From NCBI GenBank assembly GCA_038503035.1, contig JAVSML010000029.1, positions 1,883,799 through 1,947,798 of the forward strand: 64,000 nt of DNA. The letters are read 5' to 3'. Positions 55,202 through 64,000 of the stretch are shown in pieces (position 1 is the first letter of the stretch; every line of letters starts with the position of its first letter). The position numbers and the translations under genes are program-made. The notes beneath the pieces are model-generated. The model was not told where the DNA came from. It did no database searches and worked only from the letters and a program-made list of their open reading frames with translations. The stretch comes from Crocodylus rhombifer. Its lineage: Eukaryota > Chordata > Crocodylia > Crocodylidae.

Positions 55202-56353
55202 TCAGCTTTTGGGAGACTTTTTTTTGGTGTGTATATGCGTGTGTGTGTGCACATACTCGGGTAGGGCAGCATAGTAGATGTCCTTTCTTGAGTTCCCCTT
55301 TTAGAGTTCCCCTTTCATCTCATCCCTTCATAGATCATGGAGAAACACAGGATTGTTTGTATTATACTCTAGCACTTTTTCTAGCACTTGTAGGTCTGCA
55401 TTAAGGTGTTAACTTTAATCAGATCCTGTGCTTCAAGGCTTCAGCTGAGGTCAGGAAGAAATTGTTTCCTTCTTTATGAGATAAAATCAGCCCATTCAGA
55501 GTTCTGTACTGGCAGTTAAAACCAGTTCTAATATCTCAGTACTATACAGCTGATATACCTCCTGTCTGACAAATAAAAAATGACACACAACTCACTGGAC
55601 CAGGAAAATTAGCCACCATACTTGTTCAGCTTTTAGTAACCTTATTAAAATGCTTTCCTAGAGAGACCTTTATATATAAAAATTGTAAATGCTTGCAGAC
55701 TTAATTTAGTCACCCATGTCTGACACTGAATATTAATGAGATCATACAGAACTCAATTATATACACAGACCAAACTTTCTTCTCAAATCTGTATTGCAAA
55801 TCTTTCTGATTTAAGTTTTATGGTTTGAGTGACTAACAGCAACTTCTATACTGCATTATATTGACCCACCAATAATCCAAATATTCTGAATATCCAAATA
55901 AGGGTCCTTGCCACCCTTGATGACAGATTCAGTACTGGAGAGTTACTTGTGAAGAGGGAGCTTGTTTCCTATGGAACTGTCTGAGAGAGGTTAGCCCACT
56001 GAGTAAGTATAATCTGCAAGTGACTTCAGAAGAAAATAACTAAATATCTATTGAAGACAGTTATTAGCTGCATATGTTCTTAGTTAGTCTTCATTTTCAT
56101 TGAAGATCCACTTTCAAATTCCAAACTCAGGGATTTCCAATAATTTCCCCCTATTGGTTTATGAATCCAAATCCCTACAGGTTTTCAGTGCAGGCATTCA
56201 CACTGAATTTTCTCCATCTGTTACAGCTGTAGCATTAAAAAAAAAATGTAGAGTAGTGATTTAAAGGTGGAATATGATAGTTAAAGTTGCTGTATATAAT
56301 GATCTCCAAACATGAAAAAAAAATAGAAAAAGTGTCAGGCTATCTTTGTACGT
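55202..56353. other. Unclassified 1.15 kb with a (GT)n run
   Basis: AT-rich. A GT-rich microsatellite lies at 55227-55249. No gene or repeat family recognised. Confidence 0.5.
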
Positions 56354-58655
56354 TAGGGCTAGGGACAGACATTAAAAAGACAGAGCCTGAATTGATTCAA
56401 TCTTTGATCAGTCTAATCTGCCTAGATTGAACCAATTTTCAAGTGAACAGACTATTATTACCTATCACTATTAACTCCAGAAATGATGACACATGACTTC
56501 ACTGGCTCAGGCCAGAAGCCAGGGGGTGCCAGAATGCATTTTTGGCTGCAGGGAAGCTGTGCTGGGAAGGGGCAGGGGGATGACATGGCCAGTCCCAGTA
56601 GTAGCCTCAAGTGAACTGGCCAGGAAGGGGGTTGAATTCCCCCCTTCCTGTCCCACAAATACAGACCCAAGCCAGGGTCTGCCCAGCACTACCCTATTGA
56701 TGCTGCATTGGCAGGTGTGGGGTCATGGCCAGATGCCAGCCAGCCCCCTGAGGCAGAGGAGGGAGGGTGGTGGTTTATTCCCCCCTCTGCCCCTGGGGGA
56801 CTGCAGCCAGGTTCTGCCAGCCCTGACCACCACCTCTGCCAATTGCTGCCTGCACAGGGAAGTAGCAGAATAAGCCTCTCCTTGCCCCCTCACCTAAGGA
56901 GCCGTGCCAGTTGGCCTCTGACCCTGTTCCCACCACTGGAGCAATGAGGGGGCAGCAATCCTGACAGGGGAAGCAGCTCCTTCCATGGTTTCCTGGAGTG
57001 TGAGCCTCTTCCCAGTGCGGAGCTGTGCTGTGGATGGAGGCAAGGGTGGAAGCAGCAGATCCGCTGCAGACTGTGTGGGATGAGTGATGGTGGTGCTAGG
57101 GGGAGCTTGGGGTGGCTATGGCCACCCCTCCAAGCCCCAGTGCTGCTGCCCACCCTGCACAGTCTATGGCAGCTCTGACCACCCTACCTGCAGTGTAACC
57201 CCCTGATGGGAAGAGGTTTGAGCTCCATGGGCTTCTGTCCCTGTTGGGGTCACTGCTCCCTTCCTGCCCCAGTGGCAGGAGCAGGAGCCATAGCTGCAGG
57301 TGAGGGGAGCAGAACAGCCCTGCTGAGCTAAGCCAGCTTCTCCTTGCCTCCAGCAGCTACTCCCACTCCTGTCGCTGCTGCACCGCTCCAGGTGGTTGGG
57401 GGAGAGGTGAGCTTCAGCCCAGGGAAGCTGGCTTGGCCTGGCAGAGCTGTTGTTCTCTCCTCACCTCCACCTGTGGCTCCTGCTCCTGCAACCCTGTGCA
57501 GTGCTGCTTGGGGCAGAGGAAGCTTCAGCCCAGTGCATGGAGCTCTGGCTCCAGGTCTGGCTGCCATCCACCCACTGTGCCTGCCCAGTGCAATGAGCAG
57601 CCCCTGTGGGTGGAACAGGCAGAAGGCATCCAGGAGCTGGAGCCAGAGCCCCCTGTGCTGGGCAGAAGTCACGGGGTTGAAGCTTCTTGCCTGCCCATCC
57701 AGAACAGCACTGCATGGCAGGGACAGCAGCAGCAGTGGCTATCGTGGTGGCAGCTGGAGGTGAGGGGGGGCAGAGCAGCCCACCTGGCCCTGGCCACCCC
57801 ACAGCTTGTGATGTGGTTGCAGCCACTGGGTGCTGCACAGCACATGGGGTGCAGTGGTGGCTGTGGCAAGTGGCTGCCAGAATCAGAGTACATAGGCACC
57901 ACCGAGCCAGCCCAGGCAGCCCACTACCCAGCCAGCCCCTGCCCATGCTGCAAGGCTGGGCTGTCACAAAGTGGCAGCTGCTGGGATATAATAGCCCTGC
58001 CTGGCTTGGGCACAGGGAGCCAGGAGCACTCTGGTGGTGCAGCCTCTGTGGCCCCAGCCTGAGGTGCAGCCCACTGGGAAGGGTCTAGCCCCTGTGGTCC
58101 AGCCTGGGCTAGCCTCTCTGCATCCACCCTCATCAGCACCTGCAGGCCGGACTGGCTCAGCCACACAGCCCCAGCCCCAGCCCCAGCCATGCCAGCCAGC
58201 TCTGGCCACACTCCCACTCCTCTCCCCCTTCCCCCCTCCCTCTGCACTGCTGCTGGACTGGGGAGTGGGGAATGGCTGACAGCCTGCTTGGTGACCAGGC
58301 ACACTGCAGCTGCTGGTGGGACAGGGGAGAGAGGGGGAGATTAAATCCCCCTCCCTCTCCGTTTGCTTTGGGGACTGCTAGACCCCAGCTGCAGTTCCCC
58401 AGTGGGAAAGGGTAGAGAGGGGGGATTAAACCTCCTCCCTGCTCCCTTTGCCTCAAGGGGGCATGCCAGACCAGCATCTGGCTACGCCTCTGCTCCATCT
58501 TGGAAGAAGAGGGGTGGGGCCAACCCTGCTTTCTGGAGCAGACAGTACAGCCCAGGTCTGAAAAGCATGCTGGGTTCTGGTTTACCTTAAACCAGGAAGG
58601 GGTCTGGGACAGAGGTTTTGTATACCGGTTTGAGCTAAATCAGTTAAGTCTAATA
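56354..58655. mobile_element. Very large GC-rich foldback element (palindrome of about 1.8 kb core)
   Basis: The left terminus CTAGGGACAGACATT lies at 56354. The right part (58565-58655) matches the inverted interior of the 42826 copy and is cut off by a different element at 58656. The core is one imperfect palindrome centred near 57605. 56735-56825 pairs with 58365-58490 (for example CCCCCTGAGGCAGAGG against CCCCTTGAGGCAAAGG inverted, and TTTATTCCCCCCTCTGC against TTTAATCCCCCCTCTC). CAGTGCTGCTTGGGG at 57501 pairs with CCAGAACAGCACTG near 57712, and CTCACCTCCACCTG near 57459 pairs with AGCTGGAGGTGAGG near 57751. No transposase frame is seen; the many long frames are by-products of composition and symmetry. 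Confidence 0.75.
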
Positions 58656-59860
58656 CAGTAAAAGCTCTGTTATCCAGCATCCCCCAGCTGGGACCGGTGC
58701 TGGGCATAGCCCGTGCCAAATGCCAGAAAGCCTGGTGCTGCCACTGGCCCCAGCTGTCAGTGGCAGCATGCTGTTATCCCACACACAGGTCTGGGGGCCC
58801 ACACCCCCTGGGAGAGCTGCGGGGCTGTGCCAGACTCTTCCTAGGGGGTGCGGGCCCCCAGATCTGTGTATGGGATGACACTAGGCTGCTCGTGCTGGCT
58901 CAGCCTGGCACTGAGCACAGACCGTGCCAAGCACCAGGAAGCCTGGTGCTGCCACTGGCCCCAGCCATCAGTGGCAGCATGCTGTCATCCCGTGCACAGA
59001 TCCAAGGGCCTGCCCCCCCACCCCACCCCTAGGAGGGTTGCAGGGCTGTGCCAGATTCCTCTTGGGGGGGTGCATGCCCCTGTATCTGTGTGCGCAATAA
59101 CAGCATGCTGCTGTTTTTGGCTGGGGCCAGCAACAGTACCAGGCTTCCTGGCACCTGACATGGGCTGCACCCAGCACCAGTCCCAGCCTGCAGTGGCAGC
59201 CTGGTGTCATCCCATGTGCAGATCTGGGGGCCCAGACCCCCTGGGAGGAGTGTGGCACAGCCCTGCAGCCCTCCTGAGGGGCATGGGCTGGGGCCAGTGC
59301 CATCACTGGGTTCTTCCCAGCACTAGGTGCAGGCTGCGCTGGATAGAGTCATGTGCTGGCGCTGGCCCTAGCTGGCAGTGGTAGCATGTGGTGAGAGCAG
59401 GGCTTTTTTTTAATTTTATTTTTAAAACAAGCCCTGCACTCACTGGCTGCACTAGTGGTGATTGGGAGCCTCTGGACACTTGTGGCAGAGCCCACCCTGA
59501 GCAGCTCATGGCAGTAGGGGGCAGTGGGGATCACCCCGCTTGCTTGGCACCTGCGTGGCCGCTGCCCCATGACTTGGGTGCAGTGTGGCTCAGCAGGGCT
59601 CTGCACACTGTCTGGGAACTGTGGTGGCTCCAGCAGTCAGTCAGAGCTCCTGGTTTGATCTCCAGGAGCATTCCCCCAGAACTACCCAGGGGACGTGGTC
59701 ACCGGATCTGTGTGCAGGATTCCAGCAGGCTGCTGCTGCTGGCTGGCGAAATAGCCCGGAGCTGCCACCATCCCCAGCTGGCAGTGGTAGCGTGCTGTCA
59801 TCCCACATCATCCAGGGGCCTGTGCCCCCCAGGAAGAGCTGGGGGAAGTGATCAGAGAGT
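58656..59860 (+). repeat. Tandem array of about 200-bp units, pogo-like start
   Basis: The array starts with TA then CAGTAAAAGCTCTGTTATCC, a pogo/Tigger-like terminus. The phrase GGCAGCATGCTGTTATCCC recurs, with variations, at 58762, 58973, 59195, 59380 and 59786. Spacings are 211, 222, 185 and 406 (about two units). Each unit also contains GGCAGTG, a CTGGGGGCCC / GGGGGTGCGGGCCCCC inverted pair and a GGCTGTGCCAG word. Overlapping frames on both strands are artefacts of GC content. A right pogo-like end was not found. Confidence 0.7.
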
Positions 59861-59879
59861 TGGGGGAAAGATTGGGGAG

Positions 59880-59960
59880 CTGGGGAATTGAACCAGGAAC
59901 TGGGGGTAAGTTCAGGGACCTGAACGTTCCCCGAGTTCCTGGCTCGTATTCCCCAGCACT
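59880..59960. repeat. Hairpin adjacent to the tandem array
   Basis: CTGGGGAATTGAACCAGGAACT at 59880 pairs with AGTTCCTGGCTCGTATTCCCCAG ending near 59958. GTTCAGGGACCTGAAC at 59911-59926 is itself a palindrome in the loop. It may mark the right border of the array-bearing element. Confidence 0.65.
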
Positions 59961-60054
59961 GGGGTTGGAAGGGACCTCAGGGACAGATTGTTGTCACTGG
60001 TCAGTGGCCAGCTACGGATGTCAATATCAGAGCAGTCCTTCTTCCAGTCCTTCC

Positions 60055-60240
60055 CCCTCCCTCTTCCCCTGCAAGCCTGCCTCTGAAACAGCTCCAAAAC
60101 GTTTTGGAAACATCCAAATCATTTCAGAAAATTTTGGATGGCCCGTTTCATTTCAGAGCTGTTTCAGAGCCCTGCATTTCATTTCAGATTTGGTGTTTCA
60201 ACTGTGAAAACATCCAAATCCAAAATGAAATGAAACGGCC
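60055..60240. repeat. AT-rich palindromic TTTCATTTCAGA repeat
   Basis: CATTTCAGA words recur on the plus strand at about 60118, 60148 and 60179, and TTTTGGA/TCCAAA words appear in both orientations (CAAAACGTTTTGG near 60091, CCAAATCCAAAATG near 60211). Dense short inverted words like these are common in hAT-type nonautonomous elements. Termini were not identified. Confidence 0.45.
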
Positions 60241-62735
60241 TATGCAGACAAACTTGTCAGCTATTGTGTATACAGAGTCTGAGGAACCATTGAAGAGATA
60301 GAGGCCCTATAAAGTCTTATACAAGCCCTGCTTAGTCCTATACATGTGTGTATCTATGGTTTGTTTGCACTTTTTTTCCCCTCACACTATCTTGATGGTG
60401 ATATCTTGGCTTCATTTTTCTCAGTATGTTTCCTTTTCAGTTAAAAATTGCCTTCAGGAAACCTCTTTGCCTGTGGCTGACTAATAAGATTCTACATTCC
60501 TAGCCTAGAAATGAGTATGTGGATGCATACGCTCCCAGACAGCATTAGAGTAACAGTCTTTCTGAGATATTAGGGTTAAAAACTTAGGCAAAGTTCCTTT
60601 GTATTTCCTCCCCTTTTATGGCTTAAATGTCTCACACCTGTGGTACATTCAGTGAATTATTGATTCATTTCCTTGTCTTAAGATCAGTCTTTAAAATGCC
60701 AGACTCACTTTATTATTTAATGTAGTAAAAATAATGGACTTTTCCTTATCAGCTGGGATTTCTCAGTAATGGGTTTATATAGGCTTATATTACCATCTGA
60801 CAGTCATAGTGAAACAGAAATATAGCCTGCTCCATACATGAACCAGGAAGTCTAAACTGTTAACCAGAGTTAGTGAATTTTATTCAGCCTTTCAAATGGA
60901 ACATGTAAATTGCTTCCCATTTCCCATTTTAAACTAAAAACAACATATCTTAACTAATGCAGCCGATTTCCCAAGAGTGTTCTGGGGAAGGGTGGTGAAA
61001 CAGGAGATCACAGTCTCCTGGTTCAGATGGTCTACTAATTGCTTGAACATCTATGTTCTGACACTCTAAACCAAACATACTGAACTTCTCATATGCTGTT
61101 TCCTTCTGCTCTGCTTATAATACTGTTGTAGTGTAAAAGTGCTGTTGTAGCTGTGGCAGTCTAAAAATCATGTGAGGGGCAAGGATTTCTGAGGGCAGTA
61201 TCTTTTACTGGACCAGCTATGTAGTTGGGATAGTCAGACAAGCTCTAGAATGACTTGAGAAAGACAAGTTTTCAAATGTAAAAAACATTCTAAGTCTATC
61301 CAAATAATACTATTCACATTCTTGAAAGTGGGTCCCATATGAATCCTGTTTCTCTCCTCTCCCACCTCCATTTTATATTGGCTTATCAATTTAACAGAGG
61401 TTAACCCCCCAATTTTCCCTAAAAAGGCAGCCTGACACATGAAAGGCAATTTGTTAATTAGAACATCTGTACCTGATGCTGCAAAAAACATAAATGTGTA
61501 ATTTTCATCGAAGTCAGTTTTGCACACCATTTTAGGCCCAGCTTTGGGCAGCATATAGCCCAGAAAGGATTGTACACTGGCTTTCTTGAAGAAGCAAATG
61601 CAGCAAATAATTCTAATAAGAAAATGTTTGCAGTTGCGTGGATAATACTATGTGGATGTAACCACTGCTCTTCAAGAGTACTAGTGATAATGACTGGATT
61701 AATGACTACCATTTCTAGTGGTAATGACTAGATTAAAATCAAGTTGTAGGGACAGAAAACAATCAATTTGAAGTAGCTGCAATTTCTTTGCTGAGGCCTG
61801 CCAATAGACATGAGAGTTCCATGTTAAAATTGCTTGGCTGTGCTCACTGTAACAATAAACACTAAGTAAAATGTTTGCGCTTAAGTTCCAGTTAAACTAC
61901 AGGATGCTTCAGAATATGGGTTCTGTCCTCACGTAGGGTGGATATGTGATCCTGTAACCCCCACTATGGGGTAAATTACCAAAGCAAAGCATTAGGATAC
62001 ATATACAAACCACACGGTTTTAAATGCCTTGTCTTGAATTGTGTCAGGCATCACAGCATTCAATAGAGTCATCAAGTAAATTAGAAAAATACACATGGTA
62101 TAAGGACCCAAACAACATACTTTACACATATTCAGTAAGGAATGAATGAGTCTGTCCATAAAATATTTTATTTCTGGTTCTTTAGTACAAATGTTTCACT
62201 TTTCTTTTTTTTTTTTTTACCTATAATGATTCATTTCCTTATTTTTTTTTAAAGCTCTTGGAAATTAATTTTCAATACACAGGGTTTAAATATAGCTGTT
62301 ATTTTAAGAATGAACACTCACAGTGAGATCATTTATGTAGTGACCTTAGTGAAATGCTTTTTTCTAATGAATTGGAGAAGTCCCAAATAGTTTCAATGTG
62401 GTGCAATTTGCATAATAATATTCCGCTTAGAGCAAACTTCTGTTTCTAGAGCTCTTTGTTTATTGAGAACCAAAAATAGACAAACAAACTCTTACATGGA
62501 GAGGAAAGAGCGCAATTCAAAAGGGTATAGATGTGGATTCTGTGTTTAAAGGTAATAGAACCACATAGGAACTTTTTGGCACCTGGCTCTGGAGTGGAAT
62601 CAAGAATGAATACCCATGAGCTGGGTACCTATGTTCCTTACCAAGTGTATGGGGAACACAAGTGCCTAACCATAGGATTCACAACAGCTAGCACACTGGG
62701 TATTCAATACAAAAGCTTGCCAACAAAGCCAAGAG
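60241..62735. other. Unclassified AT-rich sequence
   Basis: About 2.5 kb with no recognised gene or repeat. Minus-strand frames at 61234-61554 and 61458-61712 overlap in different frames and show no known domain. T-rich runs lie at 62205-62218 and 62241-62251. Confidence 0.5.
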
Positions 62736-62796
62736 AGTTGTGTGTTTGCACTTCACTCCTCTCCTGGATTTAGGGGTCTGTGGTGGGGACACCGCC

Positions 62797-63321
62797 ATGG
62801 AAAGAAACTTACCTGAGGAAGGAGAGGTGTCGAGCCAGCAGGATGCTGCTGGGGACCAGAAGTGCAGCTGGAGTGGGGCTGCGGGGGAAAAAACTGCCAT
62901 ACTAAAGAAAGGAGAGAAAAAACTGCCACAGGCCAGGACCGGCACTGGCACCGGCCCACTCTATGGTGGCATGCTGATGCCAATTTGCCCGCTGGCCCCC
63001 TGGAAGGGATACATCACCGGAGGAGGATCAGAGAGGACCAGATGTGAGTCCTTCAGAGGGCCCAGAGCAGCCCAGAGCTGCTTGCAGGCCTTTGGAGGGC
63101 ATGTGATGGAGCCCCAGGAGGGGCCAAACAGGGGTAAGTTAAGCCCAGGAAGGTCCAACTACTTACCAGAGACGGAACACTGGATCCTGGATATGGCCAG
63201 CTGGGAATGGGATGATGTCCAACCTGAGAAAAAAGAGAGAAAAGGATATGTGGGCAGCCGTGGGCCCAAACCAGAGGGAGACAGAAGCATACCAGGGAGC
63301 AAGGTAATTTGGGGCTGGTAA
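62797..63321 (+). other. Unidentified open frame, about 174 codons from the first in-frame ATG
   Basis: An open frame runs from 62740, with an ATG at 62797 followed by acidic and Gln/Lys-rich residues (MERNLPEEGEVSSQQDAAGD), a Gly/Thr-rich middle and a charged end (QPEKKERKGYVGSRGPKPEG). I recognise no domain, signal peptide or membrane segment. It lies in a region with LTR-like words downstream (AAGATGTGGCAGG near 63583 resembles AAGATGTGGCAGGCAGG in LTR copy B), so it may be untranslated or internal retroelement sequence. I do not assert that it is a gene. Confidence 0.3.
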
Positions 63322-63819
63322 AAGTGAAAGCCAGTTGACGTATGGCCTAAAGCTGGATGGAACACCATCCAAATTGGACTTTACTGACTTAAAAAGGGGA
63401 CAACAAGAAAATCTGTGCTGGGATGAGTACTAGTCAAGGACTGAAATTAACTTCTGGTTGGCATAAGGCGGGATGTAGGGGAAGCGGAGACCCCAGGCAG
63501 AAAGATGGACAGAAGAGATTGAAGAAGGGACCCAGGAAAGGCAGGACTTAAGATCATCTTCCCAATAACAAATTTATTCCAACAAGATGTGGCAGGAAAG
63601 AACTCCTGGGAACCGTCCAAGGTATCTGACTGAATGTCGAGCTGTCAACTGGTTACAGAGATGGCAGCGTCCAAAAGCCAGTACGGGTAAAACACACTAG
63701 TGAGTGGCATGGGAGGTTACAATGTCTGAGTTTTAGATTGGGATTTACACAACTATATTGTCCCAAATTGTCCCGTTTAAAAATAGAGGACTGGGTTGGT
63801 GGTTGGGCCAAAACAGCCT
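63322..63819. other. Unclassified sequence with an LTR-like word
   Basis: No gene. CAACAAGATGTGGCAGGAAA near 63580 resembles the CAGCAAGATGTGGCAGGCAG block at about 55091-55110 in LTR copy B, with nearby AATTTATTCC against TTATCATAATT. A distant LTR relationship is possible. Confidence 0.4.
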
Positions 63820-63900
63820 TTTATAGAACAGCCTAGTTGGACCTCTCACCTAGTAAGTGAGAGACCTGAGTTTTATCGTTTCCTCTGCCTTAGGTGATGC
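63820..63900 (+). mobile_element. tRNA-like SINE fragment
   Basis: CCTAGTTGGACCTCTCACCT, AGTAAGTGAGAGACCTGAG and TTTTATCG, then CCTCTGCCTTA, follow the order of a tRNA-derived SINE head (anticodon stem-like CTCACCT...AGTGAGAG hairpin). The B box is decayed to GAGTTTTATCG. The same anticodon-arm logic is seen at 46110-46165. Confidence 0.5.
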
Positions 63901-64000
63901 ATACAGACATTCAAGGAGGTTAGATCATGTTAAAAATGGCGACCCAATCTGACTTAGTTCACTCAGGTGTGGATCTTATATTTACAATCCCTAGTTAGAT

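Noticed and set aside
57433..58062. 209-codon plus-strand frame and many overlapping frames at 57.3-59.9 kb
   Set aside because: All six frames are open in places because the DNA is GC-rich and palindromic or tandemly repeated. Translations are Cys/Pro/Ser/Trp-rich without motifs.
1..64000. CRISPR array or bacterial defence system
   Set aside because: No regularly spaced identical short repeats with unique spacers. The roughly 200-bp array at 58.7-59.8 kb has units too long and too diverged, and the sequence is clearly vertebrate repeat DNA.

Overview
The window is a vertebrate nuclear gene desert made almost entirely of old transposable elements. I found no convincing host protein-coding exon, no tRNA or rRNA gene, no CRISPR array and no bacterial-style operon. 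The dominant element is CR1, a non-LTR retrotransposon (LINE). Eleven copies end in the CR1 3' signature (a conserved block around AGGGTCAGAAGGGACC followed by short TCTATGA-type repeats) or carry its reverse-transcriptase (RT) tail. Alongside them are older L3-type LINE pieces, MIR-like and tRNA-like SINE fragments, hAT and pogo-like DNA transposons and LTR retroelement remnants. Abundant CR1 with several long open frames, together with foldback and hAT transposons, fits a crocodilian best and a turtle second. This assignment is inference from repeat content, not from a gene.

Layout. 1-3480: two CR1 copies in opposite orientation with about 1.1 kb between them. 3481-10158: mostly unclassified sequence with one decayed CR1 piece near 7 kb and an hAT-like inverted repeat near 8.6 kb. 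10159-11715: a palindromic DNA transposon with a CR1 inserted in it. 13.99-15.0 kb: a G-rich repeat region. 16.5-18.5 kb: a long CR1 that itself received a 370-bp insertion. 18.69-20.53 kb: a broken hAT transposase gene with its right terminus. 20.54-21.44 kb: an L3-type LINE. 21.85-23.33 kb: two short DNA transposons, one with a perfect 8-bp target duplication. 23.77-28.1 kb: three CR1 pieces and an LTR-like promoter. 30.17-33.2 kb: a CR1, then an hAT foldback element with a CR1 in its loop. 33.5-43.5 kb: SINE fragments, small DNA transposons and an L3 tail. 46-51 kb: foldback repeats around the best preserved CR1 ORF (48.57-49.83 kb). 50.75-55.2 kb: a minus-strand non-CR1 LINE split by an LTR, an L3-type LINE, and a second related LTR in opposite orientation. 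56.35-59.96 kb: a very large GC-rich palindrome abutting an array of roughly 200-bp repeats. 60-64 kb: mostly unclassified sequence, one unknown ORF and a tRNA-like SINE remnant.

The elements do not form a pathway. Their relations are insertional: they give a layered history of older DNA transposons and LINEs being broken by younger CR1 and LTR insertions. The most unusual structures are the large palindrome at 56.35-58.66 kb, the tandem array beside it, and a recurring transposon family with CTAGGGACAGACATT termini that links 34.4, 42.8 and 56.4 kb. Element names are recognised from motifs and structure by eye. No database search was possible.
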